Notes: generated by a model from the sequence alone, not told the origin. Shown: positions 8,190-18,262, counted from the first letter of the stretch. The stretch is 64,000 nucleotides of DNA from Xanthomonas euroxanthea (GCF_900476395.1 NZ_UIHB01000002.1:463001-527000); one strand, 5' to 3'. A program made the numbers and translations.

Positions 8190-9586
8190 CACAGCACCTC
8201 CGAGGCGAAGTCGGCCAGGCGCGACCGCTCGCCACGACGCAGCGTGATATGCGCGCTGTGCGGCCAGGCCTTGAAGCGGTCCACCGCATAGGTCAGGCCC
8301 GAGGTGGTCTCGGTGAGGTAGGGCGTATCGATCTGTTCGACATTGCCCAGGCACACGATCTTGGTGCCGGGGCCGGCACGGGTGATCAGCGTCTTCATCT
8401 GCTTGGGCGTGAGGTTCTGCGCTTCGTCCAGAATCAGGTAGCGCGACAGGAAGGTGCGCCCGCGCATGAAGTTCATCGAGCGGATCTTGATGCGGCTGGC
8501 GAGCAGGTCGTTGGTGGCCGCGCGGCCCCACGAGCCGCCTTCCTGGTTGTGGGTGAGCACTTCCAGGTTGTCGGTCAGTGCGCCCATCCACGGGGTCATC
8601 TTTTCCTCTTCGGTGCCGGGCAGAAAGCCGATGTCTTCGCCGACGCTGACGGTGGCGCGGGTCATGATGATTTCGCGGTAACGCTGCTGATCCATCGTCT
8701 GCGCCAGGCCGGCGGCCAGGGCGAGCAAGGTCTTGCCGGTACCGGCGGTGCCGAGCAGGGTGACGAAATCGATCTCCGGGTCCATCAAGGCATTGAGCGC
8801 GAAGTTCTGCTCGCGGTTGCGCGCCACGATGCCCCACACCGCGTGCTGGCCGCTGCGGAAATCGTCGACCAGGCACAGCGTGGCCTTGCCGCCGCCGACC
8901 TTGGCCACGCGCAGTTCCACTTCGTCCTCGCCCGGCAGATACAGGTACTGGTTCGGATACCAGTCCTCGTCGTCGGCCAGCACGATCTCGTAATGGGTGC
9001 GGCCACGCTCGTTCCAGCTGCGCAGGTCCTGGTTGTGCTTTTCCCAGAAGTTTTCCGGCAGCTCGATGGCGCCGGTGAACAGCAGGCTGAAATCGTCCAG
9101 CGCGCGATCGTTCTGGTAGTCCTCGGCATTCAGGCCGCTGATGTAGGCCTTGATGCGCAGGTTGATGTCCTTGGACACCAGGATGACCGGTACATCCGGA
9201 TTCTCCTCGCACAGCGCCAGCACCGATGCCAGGATCTTGTTGTCCGGAATCATCGCGCCGAAGGTGCGGCCCGGGTCGATCGGATGGATCTGGAAATACA
9301 GCCGGCCGATCGCGGCCTGGCCCTTGAGCTGGATGCCCTGCGGATGGCTGAGCAGGATGCCGGCCTGGATCTGCTCGGCGTTGGTGTTCTCCAGCAATTC
9401 GTCCAAAAAGCGGCTGACCTGGCGCGCATTCCGGCTGACTTCGGACGTGCCCTTCTTGGCGTTGTCCAGTTCCTCGATCACCTGCATCGGCAGGAACACA
9501 TCGTGTTCCTCGAATTTGAACAGCGCGGTGGGATCGTGCATCAGCACGTTGGTGTCCAGCACGTAGATGCGCTTGCCTCGGGTCAT
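8189..9586 (-). CDS. PIN-PhoH fusion ATPase (PhoH2/YlaK type)
   Basis: A 465-residue two-domain protein. Residues 5-150 form a PIN ribonuclease domain ([10 protein letters not shown] acidic start, later DN and D residues). Residues 240-465 form a PhoH ATPase/helicase-like domain with Walker A GTAGTGKT (279-286) and Walker [10 protein letters not shown]. PhoH2 proteins from other bacteria unwind and cleave RNA. The start at 9586 gives [13 protein letters not shown]; the longer frame adds an unconserved leader. It is translationally coupled to the lipoprotein gene downstream. Confidence 0.93.
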   Translation of the reverse strand: MTRGKRIYVLDTNVLMHDPTALFKFEEHDVFLPMQVIEELDNAKKGTSEVSRNARQVSRFLDELLENTNAEQIQAGILLSHPQGIQLKGQAAIGRLYFQIHPIDPGRTFGAMIPDNKILASVLALCEENPDVPVILVSKDINLRIKAYISGLNAEDYQNDRALDDFSLLFTGAIELPENFWEKHNQDLRSWNERGRTHYEIVLADDEDWYPNQYLYLPGEDEVELRVAKVGGGKATLCLVDDFRSGQHAVWGIVARNREQNFALNALMDPEIDFVTLLGTAGTGKTLLALAAGLAQTMDQQRYREIIMTRATVSVGEDIGFLPGTEEEKMTPWMGALTDNLEVLTHNQEGGSWGRAATNDLLASRIKIRSMNFMRGRTFLSRYLILDEAQNLTPKQMKTLITRAGPGTKIVCLGNVEQIDTPYLTETTSGLTYAVDRFKAWPHSAHITLRRGERSRLADFASEVL

Positions 9587-9668
9587 TGGGTCTTCCAAGT
9601 GATGGAACAGGGGCGAGCCATCACGCCTGCGGGGCAGGGTGATGGAGGACACGGGAAACCAGGGGGCG

Positions 9669-10151
9669 TCACTGTCTGGCGTGCGCCTTCAACGCGGCCA
9701 GCACGGCGTCGGCGTGGCCGGCCACCTTGACCTTGCGCCAGGCCTGCACCACAACCCCTTCGGGCGACAGCAGGAAGGTGCTGCGCTCGATACCGAGCAC
9801 CTGCTTGCCGTACATGTTCTTTTCCTTGATCACGTCGAAGGCGCGGCACAGGGCCTCGTCGCCATCGCTGACCAGCGGGAAGGCAAAGCCCTGCTTGGCG
9901 CAGAAATTGTCGTGCGACTTCACCGAGTCGCGCGACACGCCCAGCACGACCGCGCCGGCCTGCGTGAACTGCGGCAGCAGCGCATTGAAATCCAGGCCTT
10001 CGGTGGTGCAGCCGGGGGTGCTGTCCTTCGGGTAGAAGTAAAGCACCAGCCATTTGCCGGCATAGCCGCGCAAGGTGGTCTGAATGCCACCGGACAGCGA
10101 CAGTGGCAGGTCCAGGCTTGCGGCGGGGAGGTCAAGTACAGCGTCGGTCAT
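9669..10151 (-). CDS. bcp: Thiol peroxidase/peroxiredoxin Bcp (PrxQ)
   Basis: A 160-residue PrxQ-type peroxiredoxin that reduces peroxides. The peroxidatic Cys48 lies in KDSTPGCTTE. The classical E. coli resolving Cys five residues later is missing, but Cys84 (HDNFC) is present, which is the C48-C84 pair known from structurally studied X. campestris Bcp. It is cytoplasmic and likely reduced by thioredoxin. It sits 37 nt upstream of its minus-strand neighbour's start and 82 nt before phoH. Confidence 0.95.
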   Translation of the reverse strand: MTDAVLDLPAASLDLPLSLSGGIQTTLRGYAGKWLVLYFYPKDSTPGCTTEGLDFNALLPQFTQAGAVVLGVSRDSVKSHDNFCAKQGFAFPLVSDGDEALCRAFDVIKEKNMYGKQVLGIERSTFLLSPEGVVVQAWRKVKVAGHADAVLAALKAHARQ

Positions 10152-10188
10152 CGTTGCTCAGCCCAAAGTGGAGGGGCGTGCGGCGCGG

Positions 10189-10539
10189 TCATGCCGGGCC
10201 GACGTCCATCCCATCATAAGCAGCCACGTGGAAACGTTTGGCAAGCGCATCGAACTGCGCATTGCGCTGATTCAGCGACTCGATGGTGTGCTGTTCCAGC
10301 TTGTCCACATGCAGGAAGTAGGACTCCTCGTCGTCGCCATCGTCTTCGTCGCGTTCGCCGAGGAAGATGTCGATGACGCGATAGCCGTCCTGGGTCAGTT
10401 GCGCGGCGAGCTGTTGCAGCGGTTGCTGGGCCGGGTCGGCGAAGAAATATTCCCAGCGCAACGGCCCGTCGAGATTCCAGTCGGTCTCGGAGCGGATGTG
10501 CTCGAACATCTGTTTCAGTGCGGAAAGGGCAATGGCCAT
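10189..10539 (-). CDS. RraB-like ribonuclease E regulator family protein
   Basis: A 116-residue acidic protein with the RraB/DUF695 pattern: a YFFADP-type strand near residue 30, a DGYRVIDIFL strand, an acidic loop (ERDEDDGDDEE), and the C-terminal YDGMDV element typical of the fold. E. coli RraB binds RNase E and changes degradosome composition; the same role here is inferred from fold similarity only. It starts 13 nt after the gcvR-like gene, suggesting co-transcription. Confidence 0.7.
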   Translation of the reverse strand: MAIALSALKQMFEHIRSETDWNLDGPLRWEYFFADPAQQPLQQLAAQLTQDGYRVIDIFLGERDEDDGDDEESYFLHVDKLEQHTIESLNQRNAQFDALAKRFHVAAYDGMDVGPA

Positions 10540-10552
10540 CGGGACGTCTGCC

Positions 10553-11128
10553 TCAGAACTTCATCGGGTCCATGATCGCGTCGAGATTGAGGTGATCACA
10601 GAATTCCAGGAAATCATCGCGCAGTGCGGCGATGTGCATGTTGGCCGGCACGCCGATCGTCACCTGCGCAGAGAACATCTCCGCGCCGGTCTGCATGGCG
10701 CGGTAGCGCGTGCTCTGCAGGTTCTCGATGGTGATGCCCTGGCGGTCGAAGAAATCGGCCAGCTGGAACAGGATGCCCGGCTTGTCGGCGGCGATGACTT
10801 CGACGATGTAGGGCAGCAGGTTGGACTGGGTCTGCTTGGGGCCGGTGCGGTACCACACCAGCTTCAGGCCCTCTTCGCGCTCGAGGCGGGTCAGCATGGC
10901 CTCCAGCTTGGCGACCGAGTCCCAGGAGCCGGTGGCCAGGGCGGTGACCGAGACATCGCGCCCCACCGTGGCCAGGCGGGCGTCCACGAGATTGCAGCCG
11001 CTATCGGCGATGCGGCGGGTGACGGGCAACAGGGGGGACTCCGGATGCGTCGTGTAGGCGTTGATCAGGAGGTGGTTTTCGGTCGGCGAGGGCCGGGGAG
11101 TCGAGTCGGTCAAAGGGGCTTCCGGCAT
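10553..11128 (-). CDS. ACT-domain protein, GcvR-like
   Basis: A 191-residue protein with two tandem ACT domains (about 20-95, and 108-185, the latter starting YIVEVIAADKPGILFQLADFF). This is the architecture of GcvR, the accessory repressor of the glycine cleavage system. No helix-turn-helix is present, so it would act through a partner or as an amino-acid sensor. The start at 11128 is the ATG nearest the first ACT domain; the frame extends to 11254 but would overlap the dapA promoter. It is divergent from dapA. Confidence 0.82.
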   Translation of the reverse strand: MPEAPLTDSTPRPSPTENHLLINAYTTHPESPLLPVTRRIADSGCNLVDARLATVGRDVSVTALATGSWDSVAKLEAMLTRLEREEGLKLVWYRTGPKQTQSNLLPYIVEVIAADKPGILFQLADFFDRQGITIENLQSTRYRAMQTGAEMFSAQVTIGVPANMHIAALRDDFLEFCDHLNLDAIMDPMKF

Positions 11129-11271
11129 TGCATCAGGCTGAATGGCCGCCCGGGCAGGCGCCCTGGCGGTGACCAGCATACTTGCCCGTGGTTTCGCGCC
11201 GCAAGTAACATGCAGGCGGCCACAACCCGCGTGCGCGCGGGCCTTTCCTGTCACGTAAGAGCAGCAGAATC

Positions 11272-12180
11272 TTGTCCCTTTCCGGCATCATCACCGCGCT
11301 GGCGACCCCTTTCGGTCCGGACGGCGCACTCGACCTGGATGCCTGGCGGCGGTTGCTGGAACAGCAACTGCACGGCGGCGTGCAGGGAATCGTCGTCGCC
11401 GGTTCCACCGGCGAGGCCGCCGCATTGAGCGACGAGGAGTACGACACCTTGTTGCGTGCCGCCGTTGCGCAGGTGGCCGGCCGCGTGCCGGTGCTGGCCG
11501 GCACCGGCCTGTCGGGCACCGCCAAGACCATCGCGCAGACGCGCCGCGCCGCTGCGCTGGGTGCGCAGTACGCGCTGGTGGTGACGCCGCCGTACGTGCG
11601 TCCGACCCAGGCCGGCCTGCAGGCGCATTTCCTGGCGGTTGCCGACAACGGCGGCTTGCCGGTGGTGCTGTACAACGTGCCCGGCCGCACCGGATGCGAC
11701 CTGTTGCCGGAGACGGTTGCCACGCTGGTCGGGCATGCGAACATCGTCGGCATCAAGGAAGCGCGCAGCGAGCCGGAGCGCATGGCCGCGCTGGTGGCGC
11801 TGCGCAGCGAGTCCTTCGTGGTGCTCAGCGGTGATGACGGCAGCGCCGCACAGGCGATGCTGTCCGGTGCCGACGGGTTGGTTTCGGTGGCGTCCAACGC
11901 CTTGCCGTCGGCCTATCGGCGCCTGTGCGACCTGGCCCGCGACGGCCAGCGCGAGGCGGCCACCACGTGGGACGCACGCCTGAGCGAGTACCACAGTTTC
12001 TGCGGCATCGAATCCAATCCCATCCCGGTCAAGGCGCTGCTGCAGCGCGCCGGGATCGGGTACGGCCTGCGTTTGCCGTTACTGCCCCTTTCTGCGGCGC
12101 ACCAGCCCGCCGCCGACCGCCTTGCCGCCGACGCTGTTGCGTTGGAAGCGCTTTCCAGCCGCGAAATGCTCGCGGCCTGA
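11272..12180 (+). CDS. dapA: 4-hydroxy-tetrahydrodipicolinate synthase
   Basis: DapA condenses pyruvate with aspartate semialdehyde in the lysine/diaminopimelate pathway. In this 302-residue protein the Schiff-base Lys162 (GIKEA), Tyr134 (LYNVPGRT) and Thr46 (AGSTGE) are present. The start is a TTG at 11272; no ATG precedes the conserved [11 protein letters not shown], so the rare codon is accepted. The BamC-like lipoprotein gene follows after 16 nt, the same dapA-bamC neighbourhood as in E. coli. Confidence 0.95.
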   Translation: MSLSGIITALATPFGPDGALDLDAWRRLLEQQLHGGVQGIVVAGSTGEAAALSDEEYDTLLRAAVAQVAGRVPVLAGTGLSGTAKTIAQTRRAAALGAQYALVVTPPYVRPTQAGLQAHFLAVADNGGLPVVLYNVPGRTGCDLLPETVATLVGHANIVGIKEARSEPERMAALVALRSESFVVLSGDDGSAAQAMLSGADGLVSVASNALPSAYRRLCDLARDGQREAATTWDARLSEYHSFCGIESNPIPVKALLQRAGIGYGLRLPLLPLSAAHQPAADRLAADAVALEALSSREMLAA

Positions 12181-12196
12181 CCCAGGAGATCTATCG

Positions 12197-12715
12197 ATGC
12201 GTCATTCCGTTTCCCCCGTCCGCGTGCTCTCGCTCGCGTTGCTGGCGACCGCCACCGTCGCCGCCACGAGCGGTTGCAGCTGGTTCCACAAGGGCGCACG
12301 CGGTGACTACGCGCTGGCCCCGGAAGCCCGTCCGCTGGAAGTGCCGCCGGATCTGAACCTGCCCGATACCTCCGGCGCGATGAAGGTGCCGACGCTGGCT
12401 TCGACCGCGCAGCAGAACACTTCGGCGCCGCCGTCCGCCAGCGCCAACAGCGGCTTCACCGTGCCGGGCGAGCGCGACGAGGTGTTCGCCAAGGTCGGTG
12501 CGGCACTGGCCGACATTCCCGGCCTGACCATCGCCAGCAAGGCGCAGATGCTCGGTTCCTACGACGTGAGCTACGAAGGATCCAGCTTCCTGGTACGCGT
12601 GGTGAAGGTCGACGCCGGCAGCTACGTGTCGGCAGTGGATCCGCGCGGCATGCCGGCCACCGCGGCAGCGCCGGTGGCGGTGATCACCGCGTTGAAGGGC
12701 AAGCTGGGCGGCTGA
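12197..12715 (+). CDS. Short BamC/NlpB-like outer-membrane lipoprotein
   Basis: A 172-residue lipoprotein (signal ending ATSGC, Cys27). After the Cys comes an extended segment with RPLEVPPDLNLPDTSG, resembling the BamC N-terminal lasso that binds BamD, then a single helix-grip-like domain (FTVPGERDEVFAKVGAALA to ITALKGKLGG). E. coli BamC is about twice as long with two such domains, so this is a one-domain version. Position after dapA supports the assignment. The start at 12197 has AGGAG 9 nt upstream. A terminator follows. Confidence 0.8.
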   Translation: MRHSVSPVRVLSLALLATATVAATSGCSWFHKGARGDYALAPEARPLEVPPDLNLPDTSGAMKVPTLASTAQQNTSAPPSASANSGFTVPGERDEVFAKVGAALADIPGLTIASKAQMLGSYDVSYEGSSFLVRVVKVDAGSYVSAVDPRGMPATAAAPVAVITALKGKLGG

Positions 12716-12742
12716 GGCCGCTGCAGCCATCGCAGACAGCAG

Positions 12743-12766
12743 AACGGGCGCTTCGGCGCCCGTTTT
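12743..12766 (+). terminator. Terminator of the dapA-lipoprotein unit
   Basis: ACGGGCGC-TTCG-GCGCCCGT, an 8-bp stem with a stable TTCG tetraloop, extended by A-T pairs and followed by TTTT. It also lies downstream of minus-strand fdxA. Confidence 0.85.
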
Positions 12767-12836
12767 GCGTTTCTGATGCGGTGTCGTCGCTGCGCTGCCG
12801 TGGCGTTGCTGCGGCTGGAGGCGGCCAGGCGCTATG

Positions 12837-13160
12837 TCAGCGCTGCAGCAGCGGCAGCTTGTTCGGCTTGCCGTCCCATTCGGCGGCATCGGGCAGCGGC
12901 TCCTGGCGCACGGTCAGCACCGGCCAGGCCTTGGCCAGCTCGGCGTTGAGCGCGACGAAGCCTTCCTGGCCTGCCGGGACGTCGTCTTCCGGGTAGATCG
13001 CGTTGGCCGGGCATTCCGGCTCGCACAGCGTGCAGTCGATGCACTCATCCGGGTCGATGACCAGGAAGTTCGGGCCGACATGGAAGCAATCCACCGGACA
13101 GACCTCGACACAGTCGGTGTATTTGCACTTGATGCAGTTTTCGGTGACAACAAAAGGCAT
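12837..13160 (-). CDS. fdxA: 7Fe ferredoxin FdxA
   Basis: A 107-residue Azotobacter FdI-type ferredoxin with clusters [17 protein letters not shown] at the N-terminus and [12 protein letters not shown] around residue 40; together these bind a [3Fe-4S] and a [4Fe-4S] cluster. It is a soluble electron carrier and its partners are not evident from context. The start ATG gives the conserved [12 protein letters not shown]. It is monocistronic, with 116 nt upstream before dgoK on the same strand. Confidence 0.96.
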   Translation of the reverse strand: MPFVVTENCIKCKYTDCVEVCPVDCFHVGPNFLVIDPDECIDCTLCEPECPANAIYPEDDVPAGQEGFVALNAELAKAWPVLTVRQEPLPDAAEWDGKPNKLPLLQR

Positions 13161-13276
13161 GGCGGAATCCGGCGTTTAGCCTGTCAATTCTAAAGCAGTC
13201 CGGTGGCCGGTGTGGGGTTGGCGGGGATTTGTCCGCCCCGGCCGTGGCCGGCCGGTTGCGTGCTGGGCGTCTGCGC

Positions 13277-14155
13277 TCAGGCCAACCCGCGCTGCCTGGC
13301 CAGCGCGAACAATCCCGTGGCGGCCAGATCTTCCGGATGCCGCTGTGTCTGCACGCCCAGATGCGCCAGCGCCAGCGCATAGCGTTGTGCCAGGCCGGGG
13401 CTGCCGACCAGGTGCACGGTGGCGTGATCGCCGCGGTGCTCGCGCAGCTCGTGGCCGATCAGCAGGCCCGACAGATAGGACGGCAGCGCGGCGGCGGTGA
13501 GGCGGTCGAACAAACCCAGGGTGCGCGCGCCGAACAGGTGGTGGCTGAGCCCGCCGGGCTCGGCGCTGCGATCGACGCCTTGCGCGAATGCGTCGGTGTC
13601 CAGGTCCGCAGGATCGTCCTGCATCAGCTTGCCCAGGATGCTGTGCTGGCGCAGCACCGCATACAGCTCGCCGGTCATGACGGTGGCAAAACCGGTCAGC
13701 TGGCCGTGGTCGAGCTGTGCCCATTTGCTGTGGGTTCCGGGCAGGCAGGCGACGTGCGTGCCGTCGCCGAGCGCGGCGAGCAGGCCGACCAGCTGGGTTT
13801 CCTCGCCCCGCATGACATCGGGTACGCCGTGCTGCTGGCCGGTGCTCACGCCGGGCACGAACCACAGCGTGCGTCCTGGCAGCAGGTCGTCGTAGCTGCG
13901 CATCGCCTGCGCCAGCGCGGCGGTATCGGCCGGGCAGGGCAGATAGGCCTGTTCGACCCAGCCATTGCGGCTGCCGATCATGCCCGACAGCAGCAGCGGG
14001 CCGTCCCAGCCCTCGATCAGCGTGCTCAGCACCTCGCCGAAGCGGCCCTGGCAGGCCAGGATGCCGTCGCTGCCGCGGCGCTGCTCCAGCACCTGGCCGT
14101 CGGCAGCGAGCAGATAGCCGCGCAGGCTGCTGGTGCCCCAGTCGATGGCGATCAT
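13277..14155 (-). CDS. dgoK: 2-dehydro-3-deoxygalactonokinase
   Basis: DgoK phosphorylates 2-keto-3-deoxygalactonate to the 6-phosphate. This 292-residue protein has family blocks [15 protein letters not shown] at the N-terminus, SGMIGSRNGWVE, VPGVS, and LPGTHSKWAQL. The start at 14155 overlaps the stop of the lactonase gene by 4 nt (ATGA). It is the last gene of the galactonate operon. Longer in-frame starts upstream would lie inside the lactonase gene and are rejected. Confidence 0.93.
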   Translation of the reverse strand: MIAIDWGTSSLRGYLLAADGQVLEQRRGSDGILACQGRFGEVLSTLIEGWDGPLLLSGMIGSRNGWVEQAYLPCPADTAALAQAMRSYDDLLPGRTLWFVPGVSTGQQHGVPDVMRGEETQLVGLLAALGDGTHVACLPGTHSKWAQLDHGQLTGFATVMTGELYAVLRQHSILGKLMQDDPADLDTDAFAQGVDRSAEPGGLSHHLFGARTLGLFDRLTAAALPSYLSGLLIGHELREHRGDHATVHLVGSPGLAQRYALALAHLGVQTQRHPEDLAATGLFALARQRGLA

Positions 14156-15063
14156 GCGCTGGCCACCCGACTCTCGGGCAGGCCGTTGATCGGCACGTCG
14201 CAGACGTACAGGCCGCCGGCTTCCGGGGTGCGGGCCAGTTCCTCGGCGCTGTGGTCCAGGCGCGAGCTGATCACGTGCAGGCGGTCCAGCGCGGCGCCGC
14301 CGAAGGCGCTGCAGGTGGGGTGCTTGACCGGCACTTGCACGATGCGCTCGATGCTGCCGTCGGGGCGGTAGCGCACCACGCGCCAGGCACGCCACTGCGC
14401 ATTCCACAGATGGCCCTGGCTGTCGATGATGGAGCCGTCCGGCTCGGCATCGTCGCGGTCCAGCGTGGTGAACACGCGCACGTTGCTGGTCTGGGCGGTG
14501 TCGGCATCGTAATCGCAGCACAGGATCTGCGGGCGCAGCGAGTCGCAGTAGTACAGCGTGCGGCCGTCGGGGCTGAAGCAGATCGAGTTGGGGATCGACA
14601 CGCCCGGCAGCGGCAACGCACGCAGGCCGTGGCGCAGCGAGAACTGGTACATCGCGCCGCGTGCGGCCTTGTGGTCGTGCTCGTCCATGGTGCCGAACAC
14701 GAGGTTGCCGTTGCGGTCGGCGCGGCCATCATTGCTGCGCGTATGCGGGTTGTCGGCTTCGATATCGGCCAGGTGCTGGAGCGGCAGGCTGTCGCCGTCG
14801 GCATTGTCCGGGTCGGCGATGCAGATCGACTTGGCCAGCGCGATCAGCACGCGGCCGTCGTCCATCAATCCCAGGCAGCCGGGGCGGTCCGGCAACGTCC
14901 AGTACCGGGTGTGGGCGCTGTGCGGATGATGCCGCCACAGGCGCTTCTCGCTGATGTCCACCCAGTACAGCGCTTCACGCTGCTCGCACCACAGCACGCC
15001 TTCGCCATGCGTGCAGCGGCTGTCGACCGCCAGCACGGCGGTGTGTTCGGGCGTGCTCACCAT
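14152..15063 (-). CDS. SMP-30/gluconolactonase-family sugar lactonase
   Basis: A 303-residue six-bladed propeller lactonase. Metal-site markers are Glu21 in THGEGVLW, an Asn/Asp region in [12 protein letters not shown], and Asp in EPDGSIID. In this operon the likely substrate is galactono-lactone, produced by galactose dehydrogenase (not in the window), giving galactonate for DgoD. The start at 15063 overlaps dgoD by 7 nt and gives an N-terminus of normal length. There is no signal peptide, so it acts in the cytoplasm. Confidence 0.9.
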   Translation of the reverse strand: MVSTPEHTAVLAVDSRCTHGEGVLWCEQREALYWVDISEKRLWRHHPHSAHTRYWTLPDRPGCLGLMDDGRVLIALAKSICIADPDNADGDSLPLQHLADIEADNPHTRSNDGRADRNGNLVFGTMDEHDHKAARGAMYQFSLRHGLRALPLPGVSIPNSICFSPDGRTLYYCDSLRPQILCCDYDADTAQTSNVRVFTTLDRDDAEPDGSIIDSQGHLWNAQWRAWRVVRYRPDGSIERIVQVPVKHPTCSAFGGAALDRLHVISSRLDHSAEELARTPEAGGLYVCDVPINGLPESRVASA

Positions 15064-16205
15064 TCGGCGATGCTGCCATCGCTGTGACGCCAGACCGGGT
15101 TGCGCCAGTCCGGCGGGTTTTCGTTTGCGCGCTTGAGCATGTCTTCGTCGATCTCCACACCGAGCCCGGGCTTGGGCAGGGCGGCGATACTGCCATCGAC
15201 ACACTGAAAATCGTCTTTATTGATGACGTAGTCGAGCAGGTCGGCACCTTCGTTGTAGTGGATGCCGATGCTCTGTTCCTGCAGCACCGCGTTGTGCGAC
15301 ACGAAGTCCACGTGCAGGCAGGCGGCCAGCGCGATCGGGCCGAGCGGGCAGTGCGGCGCGAAGCCGACATCGTAGGCCTCGGCCATCGCGGCGATCTTGA
15401 CGCACTCGGTGATGCCGCCGGCATGCGACAGGTCCGGCTGCACCATGCCGATCCCGCCGGCGCACAGCACGTTCTTGAATTCGAAGCGCGAGAACATGCG
15501 CTCGCCGGCGGCCAGCGGAATCGAGGTGCTTGCGGCCAGGCGCGGGTAGTACTCGGCCTGTTCGGCCAGCACCGGTTCTTCGACGAACAGCGGCTTGAAC
15601 GGTTCCAGCTCGCGCAGCAGCGCCTTGGCCATCGGCGCGCCGACGCGGCCGTGGAAGTCGATACCGAAGTCGATGGTGTTGCCGAAGGCCTCGCGGATCT
15701 CGGCGACCTTGACCACCGCCGCATCGACAGCGCGCGCGCTGTCGATCAGCTTCATTTCCTCGGTGCCGTTGAACTTGAAGGTGTCAAAGCCCAGCGCGCG
15801 GTAGTCGGTGATCTGCTGGATGATCGCACCAGGGCGGTCACCGCCGACCCAGCGGTAGGTCTTCATGCGATCGCGCACCAGCCCGCCCAGCAACTCGTAC
15901 ACCGGCACGCCCAACGCCTTGCCCTTGATGTCCCACAAGGCCTGGTCGATGCCGGCGATGGCGCTCATCAGGATGGCGCCGCCGCGGTAGAAACCGGCGC
16001 GGTACATGGTCTGCCACAGGTCATTGATGCGCGCCGGATCCTTGCCGATCACATAGCCGGCCAGTTCATGCACGGCAGCTTCCACCGAGCGCGCGCGGCC
16101 TTCGATGACCGGCTCTCCCCAGCCGGTGATGCCCTCGTCGGTCTCGACCTTGAGGAACAGCCAGCGCGGTGCGGCGTGGTAGGTGGTGAGGCGGGTGATC
16201 TTCAT
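15057..16205 (-). CDS. dgoD: Galactonate dehydratase
   Basis: An enolase-superfamily (mandelate racemase subgroup) enzyme that dehydrates D-galactonate to 2-keto-3-deoxygalactonate. Its length of 382 residues equals that of E. coli DgoD, and the active-site residues fall at the same numbers: Asp183, His185 (GIDFHGR), Glu209 (FVEEP), Glu235 (AGERMF) and His285 (APHCPLGPI). Its ATG overlaps the dgoA stop by 4 nt. Confidence 0.97.
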   Translation of the reverse strand: MKITRLTTYHAAPRWLFLKVETDEGITGWGEPVIEGRARSVEAAVHELAGYVIGKDPARINDLWQTMYRAGFYRGGAILMSAIAGIDQALWDIKGKALGVPVYELLGGLVRDRMKTYRWVGGDRPGAIIQQITDYRALGFDTFKFNGTEEMKLIDSARAVDAAVVKVAEIREAFGNTIDFGIDFHGRVGAPMAKALLRELEPFKPLFVEEPVLAEQAEYYPRLAASTSIPLAAGERMFSRFEFKNVLCAGGIGMVQPDLSHAGGITECVKIAAMAEAYDVGFAPHCPLGPIALAACLHVDFVSHNAVLQEQSIGIHYNEGADLLDYVINKDDFQCVDGSIAALPKPGLGVEIDEDMLKRANENPPDWRNPVWRHSDGSIAEW

Positions 16206-16834
16206 CCTTGCAGTTCCTGGTAGGCCTGCACGAAGGCGCGTGCATGCGTCTGGGTCGTTTCGAGCGATTGCGCGGGTTTGTACAGTTCGCCACCGATGCC
16301 GGCGCCGGCGGCGCCCTGGGCAAGGAAGCCGGCCAGGGTCTGCGGGCTGACGCCGCCGACCACGTAGACCGGAATGTGGGTGGGCAGCACCGAGCGCAGC
16401 GCGCGCACGTGCGCCGCGCCATAGGTGGCTGCCGGGAACAGCTTCAGGATCGTTGCGCCGGCATCGATGGCGTCGAACGCCTCGCTGGCGGTGGCGAAAC
16501 CGGCCACCACGGTGAGCCCGCGCGACACCGCATGGCGGATCAGCGACGGGCGCGTATTCGGGGTGACGATGAAGCGCGCACCGATGCCGGCCAGGGTGTC
16601 GACATCGTCGTTGCGCAGCACGGTGCCGGCGCCGATCCAGGCGCGCTCGCCGTAGGTCTGCTGCGCGAGCGCAATGCTCTCGGCCCAGCGCGGCGAATTG
16701 AGCGGGATCTCGATCGCGTCGAAACCGGCGTCGATCAGTGCACCGACATGGTCGAGCGTTTCTTCCGGCGTGATGCCACGCAGGATGGCGATCAGTGGCA
16801 GGGCGAACAGGCTGGCGGTGGTGTCTGAGGTCAT
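16202..16834 (-). CDS. dgoA: 2-dehydro-3-deoxy-6-phosphogalactonate aldolase
   Basis: A class I KDPGal aldolase that splits KDPGal into pyruvate and glyceraldehyde 3-phosphate. In 210 residues it has Glu42 (IEIPLNSP), the Schiff-base Lys131 in TILKLFPAA, and phosphate-binding glycines near GGVSP. It is the first gene of the dgo operon (dgoA-dgoD-lactonase-dgoK), all overlapping by 4-7 nt. The start at 16834 follows an in-frame leader that looks non-coding. The 5' region up to the divergent LysR gene is 373 nt long. Confidence 0.94.
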   Translation of the reverse strand: MTSDTTASLFALPLIAILRGITPEETLDHVGALIDAGFDAIEIPLNSPRWAESIALAQQTYGERAWIGAGTVLRNDDVDTLAGIGARFIVTPNTRPSLIRHAVSRGLTVVAGFATASEAFDAIDAGATILKLFPAATYGAAHVRALRSVLPTHIPVYVVGGVSPQTLAGFLAQGAAGAGIGGELYKPAQSLETTQTHARAFVQAYQELQG

Positions 16835-17207
16835 CGTGTTACTCGCGATAGAGCGGAAAACGGCCGTCGGCGACCGAAGGGCCGCCAACGTCGGGGGAGG
16901 GTGCAGTGCTGCACGGCGCTGCGCGGAGGATGGCAAGCAGCAACGACGCGGTGGCTGCGGCACTTGCGTGCGCACTCCAACGGCCTGCAATTGGCCGGCA
17001 AGTTGCCGTCATCGTCGTCCACCTCCGCAATCATGGCGTGCGTGTTGCCATCTCTTGGAAGATGGGTCACGTCTGTTCTGGCCGCGCCCGGGAGGTAGGG
17101 GCTCCTGCTGCGGCGTTCGATAGCCTCGCGCGCGGAGATATGTGCTGCAAATGAAATTTTCGGCATATTCTATTCCTCCTACGAATACACCTGCGTGGCG
17201 ATACTCC
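16835..17207. other. Divergent control region between dgoA and its LysR regulator
   Basis: 373 nt without a supported gene. The LysR-proximal 60 nt are AT-rich and hold the 28-bp motif described separately. The rest is GC-rich and would be a long dgo leader if the promoter lies next to that motif. No riboswitch was recognised. Confidence 0.6.
17148..17175 (-). promoter_or_regulatory. Shared 28-bp motif, dgo copy (putative LysR operator)
   Basis: Minus strand GAATAG (17175-17170), 8 nt, GAAAATTTCATTTG (17161-17148). The same pattern and spacing recur upstream of both TonB receptors. It lies 33 nt before the LysR start codon, a typical autoregulatory position, and points toward dgo. Operator function is inferred. 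Confidence 0.55.
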
Positions 17208-18179
17208 ATGGCAAATTCCAGCACTCCCTGGTTCAACGCTGCCCGCCTCAAGACGCGCCAGCTGCTGCTGCTGCTGCATCTGCACGAACAACGCTCGGTG
17301 CTGCGCGCGGCCGAGGCCGCCAGCATGACGCAACCGGCCGCCTCCAAGCTGCTGGCGGAAATGGAAGACATGCTGGGGGTGAAACTGTTCGAGCGACATG
17401 CCCGCGGGGTGGAGCCTACCTGGTACGGCCATGTGCTGATCCGGCGTGCGCGTGCGGCGATGTCGGAGATCGGCCGGGCGCAGGAGGAAATCGCCGCGTT
17501 GCGGGCCGGGCGCATGGGCCAGGCCTCGATCGGCACGGTGGTCAATCCGGGCACCAACCTGGTGCCGCAGGCGATCGCCGAGGTCAAGCGCGAGTTCCCC
17601 GACATCCTGGTGCGGGTGGAAATGGACTACAGCCGTCCGCTGGTGGCCAAGTTGCTGGACGGCCAGCTGGATATCGTGATCGGCCGCATCCTGGGGCCCG
17701 AGGGCGTGGGCGAGCTGGAATTCGAGCCGCTGGCCGACGAGCCGCATTCGGTGATCGCGCGGGCCGGCCATCCGCTGGCCAGCCGGGTCGGCCTGCAGCA
17801 TGCGGACCTGGTACGCCATGGCTGGATCCTGCCGCCAGCCGACAGCGTGCTGCGCGCGCGGCTGGACTCGATGTTCATGGAACACGGCGTGCAGACGCCG
17901 ACCAATGCGATCGAGACCTCGTCGCTGCCGGTGACCTCCACGCTGCTGCGCGGCACCGACATGCTGACCGCCTTGCCGGTGGAATCGGTGGCGCCGCTGA
18001 TCCAGGCCAAGCTGCTGACCGTGCTGCCGATCGAGCTGGGTGTGCGCATGGAGTCGTTCGGCATCATCCGCCGGCGCGATTACATCCTGCCGCCGGGGGC
18101 CGAGCGCATCCTGCAGGCGCTGCGCACCACTGCACGGCGTTTGTATCCGGCCTTGCGCGGGCCGGAATCCACTGGATAA
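17208..18179 (+). CDS. LysR-family regulator, GbpR-like, of the dgo/xyloglucan region
   Basis: A 323-residue LysR regulator. The HTH covers ARLKTRQLLLLLHLHEQRSV to PAASKLLAEMEDMLGVKLFER, and the effector domain (about 95-300) resembles GbpR proteins that respond to galactose-type sugars. The start at 17208 is preferred over GTG 17142 or ATG 17151 because the upstream starts would place the conserved 28-bp motif inside the gene; the Shine-Dalgarno is weak for all three. It is divergent from dgoA, so it probably controls the dgo operon, and by shared motif perhaps the TonB receptors as well. Confidence 0.88.
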   Translation: MANSSTPWFNAARLKTRQLLLLLHLHEQRSVLRAAEAASMTQPAASKLLAEMEDMLGVKLFERHARGVEPTWYGHVLIRRARAAMSEIGRAQEEIAALRAGRMGQASIGTVVNPGTNLVPQAIAEVKREFPDILVRVEMDYSRPLVAKLLDGQLDIVIGRILGPEGVGELEFEPLADEPHSVIARAGHPLASRVGLQHADLVRHGWILPPADSVLRARLDSMFMEHGVQTPTNAIETSSLPVTSTLLRGTDMLTALPVESVAPLIQAKLLTVLPIELGVRMESFGIIRRRDYILPPGAERILQALRTTARRLYPALRGPESTG

Positions 18180-18208
18180 GCGGGCTCTTCCATTCGTATT
18201 CCAGAAGG

Positions 18209-18236
18209 GCATACCAGGCTGTGAATTTTTCATTGG
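18209..18236 (+). promoter_or_regulatory. Shared 28-bp motif upstream of TonB receptor 1
   Basis: GCATAC (18209-18214), 8 nt, GAATTTTTCATTGG (18223-18236). TTGGCT at 18233-18238 could be a -35 and TATATC at 18257-18262 a -10 (18-nt spacer), so an activator bound here would touch RNA polymerase. This copy matches the other two less well in the first half. Confidence 0.5.
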
Positions 18237-18262
18237 CTGGCGCTAGACCACGCGCCTATATC

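Noticed and set aside
17142..17207. Upstream starts for the dgo LysR regulator (GTG 17142, ATG 17151)
   Set aside because: They would put the conserved 28-bp motif inside the coding region; the 17208 start keeps it 33 nt upstream.
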